44,924 bases of DNA from Bradymonadales bacterium (GTDB lineage: Bacteria > Myxococcota_A > Bradymonadia > JAFGEP01). Below the pieces are notes generated by a model that saw nothing but the letters and a program-made list of their open reading frames with translations, had not been told where the DNA came from and made no database searches. The position numbers and the translations under genes were made by a program. The DNA is taken from the NCBI GenBank assembly GCA_016931535.1, contig JAFGEP010000161.1:1-44924 (forward strand), given 5' to 3'. Shown piece after piece: positions 8,554-17,010 of this stretch. The first letter of the stretch is position 1. Every line of letters starts with the position of its first letter.

Positions 8554-9006
8554 ATGAACCGTTCTGCTTTCTGCTGGATTCCTCTGGTCGCACTGTGCAC
8601 GCTGGGCTTTCTCGCGGTTGCCATCGCACAGGAGCCTGTCATGCCGGAGCCGCCATCCCCGGAGCCGCCGGCGCTTTGTACGCTGGAAAGCCAGCAGCAG
8701 CCTGGCTTTGAATGCGTCGAGTGCACCGCCGTCTCGGACGAGCCCAACCAGTGCCAGGTAGAGCTGCCACTCCAAGGTTACCAGTGGAGGTGCAACACCG
8801 AGGGGGTGGACACCTGGATCGAGATCTGGTGCAAACCGGTCGCCGAACCGGAAGGCACGGGACAGGCCGAGCCGGAGCTCGAACCGCAGCCAGCCCCCCC
8901 GCCGGTCGAAATGATGGAAGCTCCCCGCCCGACCAGAAGCCGGGCGGTTCCCATGCCGGAGAGCGCCGAGGAACCTTCGACCCCCGCCTTCCCCGGGGAC
9001 CTGTAA
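8554..9006 (+). CDS. Small secreted protein with a Cys-containing domain and a Pro/Glu-rich tail
   Basis: 150 residues. The ATG follows a GAGGTGAAGAGAG ribosome site. The signal peptide is clear (hydrophobic stretch, cleavage probably after VAIAQ), followed by a short Pro/Glu linker. A compact region of about 60 residues has six cysteines (CTLESQ, CVECTA, CQVELP, WRCNTEG, IWCKP). The last 60 residues are rich in Pro, Glu and Ala. It is probably periplasmic or secreted with two or three disulfides. No family recognised. The next 220 bases hold no feature I can support. Confidence 0.7.
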   Translation: MNRSAFCWIPLVALCTLGFLAVAIAQEPVMPEPPSPEPPALCTLESQQQPGFECVECTAVSDEPNQCQVELPLQGYQWRCNTEGVDTWIEIWCKPVAEPEGTGQAEPELEPQPAPPPVEMMEAPRPTRSRAVPMPESAEEPSTPAFPGDL

Positions 9007-9225
9007 CCAGACTGGTGACCACAGACCCCACCTGCCACGCGTACCAAAACGGCAGCCCTCTGGATCTGCAGCTAACGGGAACCATAGCGGCTCTTCGATC
9101 GGATCACCGGCATCAACCGGCTCAGGTGAGCGGGATCGAGCAGTGATTCTCTCGGTTCGCGGACAGATTGCCCGCAGAGCCCGATCGGCAACGCAACGGG
9201 ATGGAGGAACGAGCCAACCTGCTGG

Positions 9226-10482
9226 TCAGCTGACGAGACACGGCCAGACCGACCGGTTGATCCGCTCCAGCTCACCCATCGCTTGCCGGACCAAACGAGC
9301 CAGCGAAAGCTGGGCTTCGGCCCGCACCAGGTTGTGGTCGCAGCTGCTCGGAAACCGGATCCGATCCCAGCCGAAGTAGCTCTCGTTCAGGGCATCGGCA
9401 CAGAACCGCGCCGCCAGCTCTACCGCGATGATCTCCACCAGGGCGGGGATCGCCTCCACCTCCTCGGGATCCGGCAGCCAGCCCACCCCCTCGGCGTATC
9501 CCAGCAGGGCGGCATGGAAGTAGTCCGGATCCAGCCCCCCTCGCTCCTCCCCCCCCACCGCGCACCAGGAGCGCAGGGCGTCACCCAGCTCCACGGCGAT
9601 CGGCATGCAGTTGATGGTGTCCAGGTCGACCAGGCAGATGGCGGTCCCATCGGGAGCGAACCGCAGGTTGGAGATCTTGGGGTCGCCGTGCACCAACCGT
9701 TTTTTTAGCGGCCGTTCGATCACCAGCTCCTCGGCAGCCCCAAGGATGGCCTCCGCTACCGGTCGCACCCGGTCGATGGCCCGGTGGGTGGAGCGTTCGA
9801 CCAGCGCCCGCTCCAGCGCGCGCAGGTGTCCGGCGGTATCGTGCACCTGGAAACGGCCATGCTGCAGCTCGTACTCGAAATCCCACAGGGCCAGGTGAAA
9901 AGCACCCAGCAGTCGCCCCGCCTGGTAACAGCGCCCCGACGAGTCGGCTGCCTCCACCGTTTCCCCCTCGACGTAGGTGAGCAGACGCCACAGGTCGCCC
10001 CTCCGATCTGCCCCCTGCCGATCCTCTGGTCCACCACCTTCCCGCTGCTCGCCGGGTCCGCGTTCCTCCTGCCCCTCGCCGGGTCCGCGTTCCTCCTGCT
10101 TTTTGCCGGATCCGCCCCTCTCCTGCCCCTCGCCCGGATGGTCCTGGACCCACAGCTCGCCGGTCGCCGTACGCACCAGCCTGGGCGTGACGAGCCCTCG
10201 GGCCTCCAACCGTGCCGTGATCGCCTCGATGTCGTATTGGAGCAGCGGGGAGAAGATGGGGTTGACCCATTGCAGGATGCACCGACCGGTCGCAGCCCGC
10301 ACCAGGTAGGTGCGGTTGATGTGGCCTCCAGGGACGGGGTCGATGTCCGCTCCAGCCAGGTTCCAGTGGGAGAGAACTGCAGGCACCCGGGCATCGCGCG
10401 GATCCGGCTCAGTATGCCCCCGCGGCTTGGAGTGGGATCCGGCGCCGCCGGACTTTCCGTTGCTGCCTCTGATGTCGCTCAC
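9226..10482 (-). CDS. Phosphotransferase of the APH fold, N-acetylhexosamine kinase-like
   Basis: 418 residues from a GTG at 10482 with an AGAGG ribosome site. GGHINRTYLV and CILQWVNP near residues 50-75 match the nucleotide-binding N-lobe of NahK-type sugar kinases. LVHGDPKISNLRF and CLVDLDTI supply the catalytic Asp, the Asn and the metal-binding Asp of the aminoglycoside-phosphotransferase fold. By family it would transfer phosphate from ATP to a small substrate, perhaps an amino sugar; the substrate is not certain. Between the lobes is a charged insert of about 45 residues built of 9-residue repeats (EERGPGEGQ). It probably forms a flexible loop and is not usual in the family. Confidence 0.82.
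   Translation of the reverse strand: MSDIRGSNGKSGGAGSHSKPRGHTEPDPRDARVPAVLSHWNLAGADIDPVPGGHINRTYLVRAATGRCILQWVNPIFSPLLQYDIEAITARLEARGLVTPRLVRTATGELWVQDHPGEGQERGGSGKKQEERGPGEGQEERGPGEQREGGGPEDRQGADRRGDLWRLLTYVEGETVEAADSSGRCYQAGRLLGAFHLALWDFEYELQHGRFQVHDTAGHLRALERALVERSTHRAIDRVRPVAEAILGAAEELVIERPLKKRLVHGDPKISNLRFAPDGTAICLVDLDTINCMPIAVELGDALRSWCAVGGEERGGLDPDYFHAALLGYAEGVGWLPDPEEVEAIPALVEIIAVELAARFCADALNESYFGWDRIRFPSSCDHNLVRAEAQLSLARLVRQAMGELERINRSVWPCLVS
10030..10140 (-). repeat. In-frame 27-bp tandem repeat inside the kinase gene
   Basis: Roughly four degenerate copies of a 27-base unit (9 codons) encode the EERGPGEGQ-type insert. The two central copies are nearly identical, which points to recent expansion. 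The frame is kept. Confidence 0.8.
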
Positions 10483-10620
10483 CCCAACCTCTGGTATCGG
10501 TCTCTCACCAGCCCGATCTTGGAGGTAACCGAGTCCGTGTCAAGTGGACGGTCTGGGTGCCTTGCCGACCCGCTCCCTTTCCATTACATTGAGTAAGGAA
10601 AAATGGTGTAGGTAATACAA

Positions 10621-10860
10621 ATGCCGGTCACGACCCTCACCAGCAAGGGCCAGGTCACGATCCCCAAATCCATCAGGGAGTTCTTGAGGGTGGGTCCGGG
10701 CGATCGGGTGGTGTTCTATACTGCCGAGGATGGTCGGGTCATCATGGAACCGGAAACGGTGGACATCCGTAGCTTGCGGGGCGTGATCAAACCAGGACGT
10801 CGCGGGGTCACGGTCGAACAGATGAAGGAGTCCATCGAACATCATGGATCCGGCACGTGA
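10621..10860 (+). CDS. AbrB/MazE-type antitoxin
   Basis: 79 residues. The first 45 are a SpoVT-AbrB swapped-hairpin DNA-binding domain: TTLTSKGQVTIPKSIREFL, then GDRVVFY and GRVIMEPE. The C-terminal tail (RSLRGVIKPGRRGVTVEQM) is the kind that wraps the toxin. The gene overlaps the downstream PIN gene by the sequence GTGA, typical of vapBC operons, in which the antitoxin represses its own promoter. A small palindrome, TTAC-5-GTAA, lies at 10584-10596 ahead of the gene and could be an operator; this is weak. Confidence 0.92.
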   Translation: MPVTTLTSKGQVTIPKSIREFLRVGPGDRVVFYTAEDGRVIMEPETVDIRSLRGVIKPGRRGVTVEQMKESIEHHGSGT

Positions 10861-11252
10861 TTGCGCTGGATACCAGCGTACTGGTCCGTTACCTGGTCGA
10901 AGACGACGAGGAGCAGACGGCTCGGGCAGCGGCCCTGATCGAGGGAACGGCCAGTCGGGGTGAGCAGTTGTTCGTGGCCGGGATCGTGCTGTGCGAGGTC
11001 GTCTGGGTGCTCCGATCCAGCTACCGGATCCCCAGGTTGGAGGTGGTGGCCGTTCTGAAGAACCTGGTCCGTGCACGCCCGTTGCGGTTCCAGGACAAGG
11101 AGGCGATCCATCGAGCCTTGGCGGCATACGAGAGCAAGCGCGGAGACTTCGCCGACTACTTGATCTCAGAGCAGGCGGCCGCAGCAGGATGCGAGCAGGT
11201 GGCGACATTCGATCGAGCCCTGCTGGAAGAGGACGGTTTTTTCGAGCCCTGA
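10857..11252 (+). CDS. vapC: PIN-domain ribonuclease toxin, VapC family
   Basis: 131 residues, GTG start overlapping the antitoxin stop (GTGA). Acidic residues expected at a PIN active site are visible: ALDTSVLVRYL near the N-terminus, CEVVWVL in the middle, and DFADYLIS and ATFDRAL toward the C-terminus. VapC toxins cut RNA, usually tRNA or rRNA, when freed from the antitoxin. The partner just upstream has an AbrB fold, a common pairing. Length and motifs are complete, so the toxin is likely intact. Confidence 0.92.
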   Translation: MIALDTSVLVRYLVEDDEEQTARAAALIEGTASRGEQLFVAGIVLCEVVWVLRSSYRIPRLEVVAVLKNLVRARPLRFQDKEAIHRALAAYESKRGDFADYLISEQAAAAGCEQVATFDRALLEEDGFFEP

Positions 11253-11365
11253 CCACATACAGGTGTCAAAGAGCGGCACACCATCGTCAACCCGCGAACA
11301 TTCGGACGCCGTCGGCGGTGTGCTGCCCGCCATCGTCCGCCCGGCGATCCACCTGGAGGAGGCGC

Positions 11366-12994
11366 ATGAACCGAACCGAGCAGATCCAGAATCTCTTTCC
11401 CAAAGAATCGGAGCTTCCGTCCGCCGTCCGGCTCGAGGGGCGGATCGACCAGTCCCGCTACCTGGTGGGAGGTACGCTGCGAAGCTGGGATGGGCCATTC
11501 GAGGAGGTCTTGTCCCCGGTCTGTCTGAGAGCCGAGGACGGGAGTGCATCGCAAGCGGTCCTGGGCGCCTACCCCAAGCTCACCGAGAAGGAGGCGTTGG
11601 AAGCGCTGCAAGCGGCGGTGCAGGCCTATGACAACGGCCAGGGGTTGTGGCCGACCATGTCGGTGGCCGACCGGATCCGCCACGTGCAGCAGTTCACCAT
11701 GCTCATGAAGGAGAAGCGGGAAGAGGTGGTCAAGCTCTTGATGTGGGAGATCGGCAAGAGCCACACCGATTCCACCAAGGAGTTCGACCGCACCATCGAG
11801 TATATCCAGGACACGATCGACGCCCTGAAGGAGCTGGACCGGGTGGGCTCCCGCTTCCAGCTGGCCCAGGGGATCATCGGCCAGATCCGGAGAGCGCCGT
11901 TGGGGGTGGTGCTTTGCATGGGGCCGTTCAACTACCCGTTGAACGAGACCTTCACCACCCTGATCCCCGCACTGATCATGGGGAACACGGTGGTGTTCAA
12001 GCCCCCCAAGCTGGGGGTGCTGCTGCTGGAGCCGCTGCTGGAAGCGTTCGCCGAGTCGTTCCCACCCGGCGTGGTGAACACGGTGTACGGGGAGGGGCAG
12101 GTGGTGGTCGGCCCGATGATGACCTCGGGGAAGATCGATGTGCTGGCCTTCATCGGCTCGAGCCGGGTGGCGGACATCCTGAAGGCGCAGCATCCCCGAC
12201 CGCACCGGCTGCGCTGCGTGTTGGGGCTGGAGGCCAAGAATCCGGCCATCGTGCTGCCGGATGCCGACCTCGAGCTGGCGGTCTCGGAGTGCCTGCTGGG
12301 CGCGCTCTCCTACAACGGCCAGCGCTGTACCGGGCTGAAGATCCTGTGGGTCCACGACTCGCTGGTGGAGGAGTTCCTGCGCCGGCTCTCCGCCGCGGCG
12401 TCCGACCTGCCGTTCGGCATGCCCTGGGACCCCAACGTCAAGCTGACCCCCTTGCCCGAGCCGGGAAAGCCGGCCTGGCTGAGCCAGCTGGTAGAGGAGG
12501 CTGTAAGCGGCGGAGCCCGGGTCGTCAACCCCGACGGCGGCACCGTCAACCAGACCTTCTTCTACCCGGCGGTGGTCTACCCCGTCCGACCGGGGATGAA
12601 GCTCTGGAACGTGGAGCAGTTCGGCCCGGTGATCCCCGTGGTCTCCTACCGGGATCTCGAAGAGCCGGAGCAGTACGTGGTGCAGTCCAACTACGGCCAG
12701 CAGGTGAGCCTGTTCGGTCGAGATCCGAAGCAGCTGGCCCGGCTCATCGATCCGCTGGTCAACCAGGTCTGCCGCTTGAACCTCAACTCCCAGTGCCAGC
12801 GAGGCCCGGATAGCTTCCCATTCACCGGCCGCAAGGATTCGGCGGAGGGCACCCTGTCGGTGTCGGACGCCTTGCGAGTCTTCACCATCCGCACCCTGGT
12901 GGCAGCCAAGGAGAACGATCTGAACAAGCGGATCATCACCACCATCACCCGCGATCGCCTCTCCAGCTTCCTCTCCACCGACTTCATCTTCTAG
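11366..12994 (+). CDS. gapN: NADP-dependent glyceraldehyde-3-phosphate dehydrogenase (non-phosphorylating)
   Basis: 542 residues of the aldehyde dehydrogenase superfamily. ATG 11366 follows CTGGAGGAGG. It has GPFNYPLNETF and the cofactor loop FKPPKLG. The general base is Glu 289 (LGLEAKNP) and the catalytic Cys 321 lies in NGQRCTGLK, 32 residues on, as usual. The tail SSFLSTDFIF is characteristic of GapN. It oxidises glyceraldehyde-3-phosphate to 3-phosphoglycerate, makes NADPH and bypasses ATP-yielding glycolysis. It lies 14 bases ahead of an amylase gene, so the two may be cotranscribed. A general aldehyde dehydrogenase is the less likely alternative. Confidence 0.88.
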   Translation: MNRTEQIQNLFPKESELPSAVRLEGRIDQSRYLVGGTLRSWDGPFEEVLSPVCLRAEDGSASQAVLGAYPKLTEKEALEALQAAVQAYDNGQGLWPTMSVADRIRHVQQFTMLMKEKREEVVKLLMWEIGKSHTDSTKEFDRTIEYIQDTIDALKELDRVGSRFQLAQGIIGQIRRAPLGVVLCMGPFNYPLNETFTTLIPALIMGNTVVFKPPKLGVLLLEPLLEAFAESFPPGVVNTVYGEGQVVVGPMMTSGKIDVLAFIGSSRVADILKAQHPRPHRLRCVLGLEAKNPAIVLPDADLELAVSECLLGALSYNGQRCTGLKILWVHDSLVEEFLRRLSAAASDLPFGMPWDPNVKLTPLPEPGKPAWLSQLVEEAVSGGARVVNPDGGTVNQTFFYPAVVYPVRPGMKLWNVEQFGPVIPVVSYRDLEEPEQYVVQSNYGQQVSLFGRDPKQLARLIDPLVNQVCRLNLNSQCQRGPDSFPFTGRKDSAEGTLSVSDALRVFTIRTLVAAKENDLNKRIITTITRDRLSSFLSTDFIF

Positions 12995-13008
12995 ATCTGG
13001 AGGATACC

Positions 13009-14874
13009 ATGAGGAATATTCTGCCGCTCGCAGCCATCAGCCTGCTTCTGTGGGGGCTCGGGTTGGCCTGTGGAGACGAAGACCAGGAGCCGACGCCGGA
13101 CCAGGGAGCCACCGACCTGGGCGGCGATCGGGATACCTCGGCCGACCCGGCCTCGACCGATGCCGAGGTGGGGCCTGACCAGGTGGTCACGGATGCGATC
13201 GAAGACACCGGTCCCACCGGCCCTCCGGTCACCATCCAGGTGGGCGACGTATTCTCCACCGGAACGGCGCTGCGGGACGCCTACGGAGGCGCCACCGGCG
13301 TGGTGGCCGAGGACGGGACCATCACTTTGGCCACCCACGCCAACGGCGTGCTGCTACTGGAACGCGACGAAGAACCGGGCGTAGAATCGGCCTTCTCCTG
13401 GGACAACGCCACCGTCTACTTCGTCATCACCGATCGGTTCGCCAACGGCGACACCTCCAATGACACCAGCTACGGCAGATATCCAGACGGCGATCAGGAG
13501 GTGGGAACCTTCCATGGCGGAGACCTGGTGGGTCTCACCGCAAAGCTGGACTACCTGCAACAGCTCGGGGTCAACGCCATCTGGATCTCACCCCCCTACG
13601 AGCAGGTCCACGGCTACATCGGGGGTGGTACCAACGGCACCTTCCAGCACTGGGCCTACCACGGCTACTGGGCACTGGACTTCACCCGCCTGGACGCCAA
13701 CATGGGGACCGAAGAGGATCTGGAGGATTTCGTGAACGCGGCCCACGCCCGGGGCATCCGGGTGGTCTTCGACGTGGTGATGAACCACCCGGGGTACGGC
13801 ACGCTGGCCGACCTGGCGGTCTACCTGCCCGAGGTGCTGGACGGGGAGTACGAGGGCTGGACCCCAACAGAGGGCGAAAACTGGCATAGCTGGAACACGC
13901 TGTTCGTGGACTACCAAAGCAACCAGTGGTCCAACTGGTGGGGACCTTCCTGGATCCGGGCCACCTTCCCCGACCATCAGCCTTACGGAACGGACGATCT
14001 GACCCGCCACTTGAGCTACCTGCCCGACTTCCGCACCGAGAGCACCGAGGTGTTGACCGCCCTGCCGGTGCTACTGCAACGCAAGACCGATACCGCCGCC
14101 GAGGTGATCGAGGGGGCGACGGTGCGGGAATACCTGATCAGCTGGCTGACTGGCTGGGTGCGTGATTTCGGGATCGACGGCTTTCGCTGCGACACCGCCA
14201 AGCACGTGGAGCTGCCCGCCTGGGCCGCCCTCAAACAGGAGGCCGACCAGGCGCTGGACGACTGGAAAGAGGACAACCCGGAGCTGGCGCTGGACGACCT
14301 GGATTTCTGGATGACCGGTGAGGTCTTCCCACACGGGGTGGTGCGCGATCTCTACTTCCCCCAGGGTGGATTCGACTCGCTGATCAACTTCGACTTCCAG
14401 ACCGCCGTTCGCCAGGCCCTCCAGGACCACGGCCAGCTCGAGACCCTCTACTCGACCTATGCCGAGGCCATCAACACCGACCCCACCTTCAACGTGCTGT
14501 CTTACATCTCCTCCCACGACACCCACCTCTACTTCTCCCAGAACGGGGCCAACCTGGCCAACCAGTACAAGGTGGGAACCGCCTTGCTCATGCTGCCCGG
14601 CGGCGTCCAGATCTTCTACGGCGACGAGACCGCCCGACCGGCGGGGCCAAACGGCGGCGAGGCCGGCCAGGAGACCCGCTCCGACATGAACTGGGACAGC
14701 TACGACGCACAGCTGTTGGCCCACTGGCAACGGCTGGGAACCTTCCGCAACCGGCACGTCGCGGTCGGAGCCGGATCCCACCGACAGCTCACCTTCGAGG
14801 GGGGATACGCCTTCGCGCGCGAGTACAGCGAGGGGGAGATCGACGACAAGGTGGTGGTGGTGATCCTGGACTAG
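13009..14874 (+). CDS. Alpha-amylase family (GH13) lipoprotein
   Basis: 621 residues. ATG 13009 follows a GGAGG site. A lipobox GLAC (Cys 21) is followed by an Asp/Pro/Thr-rich tether of about 55 residues. From about residue 140 it is a GH13 barrel: YFVITDRFANGD, GGDL..L..KLDYLQQLGVNAIW, and FDVVMNHPG. The catalytic triad is visible: Asp 395 (FRCDTAKH), Glu 438 (TGEVFPHG) and Asp 504 (SSHDTHL). It should cleave alpha-1,4 glucans outside the cytoplasm, and its layout recalls periplasmic MalS. With gapN just upstream, the pair suggests glucan use feeding glycolysis. The exact substrate is not determined. Confidence 0.9.
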   Translation: MRNILPLAAISLLLWGLGLACGDEDQEPTPDQGATDLGGDRDTSADPASTDAEVGPDQVVTDAIEDTGPTGPPVTIQVGDVFSTGTALRDAYGGATGVVAEDGTITLATHANGVLLLERDEEPGVESAFSWDNATVYFVITDRFANGDTSNDTSYGRYPDGDQEVGTFHGGDLVGLTAKLDYLQQLGVNAIWISPPYEQVHGYIGGGTNGTFQHWAYHGYWALDFTRLDANMGTEEDLEDFVNAAHARGIRVVFDVVMNHPGYGTLADLAVYLPEVLDGEYEGWTPTEGENWHSWNTLFVDYQSNQWSNWWGPSWIRATFPDHQPYGTDDLTRHLSYLPDFRTESTEVLTALPVLLQRKTDTAAEVIEGATVREYLISWLTGWVRDFGIDGFRCDTAKHVELPAWAALKQEADQALDDWKEDNPELALDDLDFWMTGEVFPHGVVRDLYFPQGGFDSLINFDFQTAVRQALQDHGQLETLYSTYAEAINTDPTFNVLSYISSHDTHLYFSQNGANLANQYKVGTALLMLPGGVQIFYGDETARPAGPNGGEAGQETRSDMNWDSYDAQLLAHWQRLGTFRNRHVAVGAGSHRQLTFEGGYAFAREYSEGEIDDKVVVVILD

Positions 14875-14954
14875 TCGACACCGCGAAAGCCCGTTCGATT
14901 GGAAGAGGCCTACCACGGATCAACCACCAGGCGCATCGAATGGAGATGATTCCC

Positions 14955-15641
14955 ATGAGAAACGCGACCAGATTGGTGATCGCCTGTTGCACCCTCTTGT
15001 TGACCTGGACCGCTCACCCCCTGGCCCAACCGGTGCACGAAGAGCCGGGAGTAGAAAACGCCACCCCTCCGGTCTTGCAGGACCAGCCCCAAGGCGAAGC
15101 AGAGACCAACGTACAGCACCAGCCCGAGCTCATCGGAACCGAGGCGCCGACTGCGCCCGAGCCGGAGCCCGGCGGCATCGCGGTCAGCTTGCGGTTGGAG
15201 GTGGACCACTACTGCCCCACCACGCCGACGGAGAGCCACCTGCAGTTGGTCATCGCCAACCACACCGACCAGCCGTGCAAGATCCCGGCGCGCTACGACA
15301 GCGAGTACCTGACCCTATACGGTCAGGGATCGGAGCACCGACACACCTCCTTTCTGGCCGTGGTCCGCGAGCCCACTCCGATTACATGCCTGACGCCCGG
15401 AGAAGAGCGGCGGTTGCTCGATATCCCGCTGGCCGTTCTGTTCGCCCCCCTCCAGGGCCGACCCGACTGGGGTCAGATGTTCTGGACCTGGATGGCCCAC
15501 CCCATGCCTCCTCCAACCCCAATTTACCGGGACCACGACCTGGAGTACGTCGATTCGGTCAGCCTATGGGCCGAGCTGCGACTCGGATCCGAGGTCGTCT
15601 CCTCCTCTCGCGTCACCCTGCCGGTGCGGTGCGAGCAGTGA
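14955..15641 (+). CDS. Secreted protein of unknown function
   Basis: 228 residues. ATG 14955 (MRNATRL) is preferred over ATG 14940 because GGAGA lies 8 bases before it. The signal peptide is clear (LVIACCTLLLTWTAHPLAQ). A Pro/Glu-rich linker leads to a beta-type domain from about residue 75, with strands IAVSLRLEVDHYC, HLQLVIANHTDQPC and VSLWAELRLGSEV and four cysteines. The strand pattern resembles an immunoglobulin-like or intracellular-protease-inhibitor-like fold, but I cannot name it. Repeats follow the stop codon. Confidence 0.68.
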   Translation: MRNATRLVIACCTLLLTWTAHPLAQPVHEEPGVENATPPVLQDQPQGEAETNVQHQPELIGTEAPTAPEPEPGGIAVSLRLEVDHYCPTTPTESHLQLVIANHTDQPCKIPARYDSEYLTLYGQGSEHRHTSFLAVVREPTPITCLTPGEERRLLDIPLAVLFAPLQGRPDWGQMFWTWMAHPMPPPTPIYRDHDLEYVDSVSLWAELRLGSEVVSSSRVTLPVRCEQ

Positions 15642-15656
15642 GAAAGGGGTGATGGG

Positions 15657-15955
15657 GTAGGTCGCTCACGGTCACGCTCAGGCTCATGCTCAGTCGCTCA
15701 CGCTCAGGGTGTACGGGAAGCCGGGGGCAAGGGCTCCGAACCCGTCGCGTGTATCGCTCAGGCTCACGATCAGTCGCTCAGGCTCACGATCAGTCGCTCA
15801 CGCTCAGGGTGTACGGACGGGGAGGAGACCTTGCCGTACAGCGCGAGCCCGAGCCCGAAGGGCTCGGAAGGCGAAGCCGACGAGCGGCTGGAGGGCAAGG
15901 GCTCCGAACCCTGCTGCGCTGATCGCTCACGCTCAAGCTCACGCTCAGGCTCACG
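15657..15955 (+). repeat. Composite repeat: GCTCAC arrays around a 110-bp core (copy A)
   Basis: No gene lies in this gap. GCTCAC/GCTCAG units flank a core at about 15821-15933 that contains CGAGCCCGAGCCCGAAGGGC and CGAAGCCGACGAGCGGC. The core recurs almost unchanged, inverted, at 31018-31131. A partial related segment lies near 28990-29030. It may be a miniature mobile or recombination-derived element. Confidence 0.8.
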
Positions 15956-15978
15956 GATTGGGAGGAGAGGCGCCTGTC

Positions 15979-17010
15979 CTACTCGGCCGGTTGGGGCGAG
16001 AGGATGACGAAGGTCAGCACGCCTGGCTGGATGGCGAACTCGACCGGCTCGAACTGGTAGGTGGCATGGGTGACCGCAATCTGGTAGGGGTCGTCGATCC
16101 CCCGGGCAGGCAGGTTGATGGCCGCAAATACCGGGCTATTGGCATCGGTGGAGGTGCGGGAGGTGTTCTGCGGGTTTTCCGAGTCGTAGTAGATGAGGCG
16201 ATAGTCCTCGGGGAACTCACTCGAAGGGGTGATCTCGACCGAGGCCTCTCCGATGTACTCCTCGTAGGGAGGTGCATGGACATCGTTGCTGGCCACCGCC
16301 ACGATACCGGCCAGGTGACCGTAGGTTTCGATCAGCTCCTCCGACCAGACGGTGGACAGCAGAGTCACAATGAGATCCGGGACCATCACCATGATCCGGA
16401 CCGTGTTCGGCTTGACGGTGAAGATCTGGCTCAGGGTGTTCATGTACCCCGAGTAGTTGCTCGCCTTGAGCATCGCCTCCCGATCTGGCGCCAGTTCGAG
16501 CTCGAACATGCCGCAGGTGTAGGGAACCGGGGGATCCCAGGGGGTGCAGGACTCGATGTCGGTGGTGGCCGTCGCCAGCAGCTCGTTGGCGGCGCCATAG
16601 GCCTCGACGGTCACCTGGCTGTGAGGATAGTCATACCCGAACTCGAGCGGGGGATAGGACACCGTGTAGATCCATACACGGCCGACCACCGGGACCGTCG
16701 AGGGGGGCTGATCGCTATCTGGAAGGTCCACGGGCGGAAGCCAGTCCATCTCCGAGAGATCCGGTGGAGCGGTGTCCACCTCCGCCAGATCCGACGGGGG
16801 GGTATCCGGTCCCGGCAGGTCGCCCGGCGGCTGATCCTCCTCCGCCATATCGGAGGGGCCCGGGACGTCCAGTCCGCCCTGGTCCGATGCCGTATCGGAA
16901 GCCGCATCCTCGGCCGGTCCCGATCCGGAATCGTCATGGTCGCAACCTGCCGCAAGCCATGCCAGAAGGGTAATGGCCACCACGGTCACATACCATCTCG
17001 TGTGCATCAT
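15979..17010 (-). CDS. Lipoprotein at the end of the RiPP operon
   Basis: 343 residues. The gene starts at ATG 17010, overlapping the stop codon of the metalloprotease gene as ATGA, with AAGGAGAGG upstream; ATG 17007 is an alternative. The signal ends in LAAGC (Cys about 23). An Asp/Pro-rich tether of about 80 residues (repeats of the PxDLP type) precedes a region of beta strands (VGRVWIYTVSYPP, SQVTVEAYG, NTVRIMVMVPDLIVTLLS) that suggests a carboxypeptidase-regulatory or Ig-like domain. The overlap implies translational coupling to the protease. It could be a receptor, immunity or processing partner, or a passenger. No family recognised. Confidence 0.75.
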   Translation of the reverse strand: MMHTRWYVTVVAITLLAWLAAGCDHDDSGSGPAEDAASDTASDQGGLDVPGPSDMAEEDQPPGDLPGPDTPPSDLAEVDTAPPDLSEMDWLPPVDLPDSDQPPSTVPVVGRVWIYTVSYPPLEFGYDYPHSQVTVEAYGAANELLATATTDIESCTPWDPPVPYTCGMFELELAPDREAMLKASNYSGYMNTLSQIFTVKPNTVRIMVMVPDLIVTLLSTVWSEELIETYGHLAGIVAVASNDVHAPPYEEYIGEASVEITPSSEFPEDYRLIYYDSENPQNTSRTSTDANSPVFAAINLPARGIDDPYQIAVTHATYQFEPVEFAIQPGVLTFVILSPQPAE

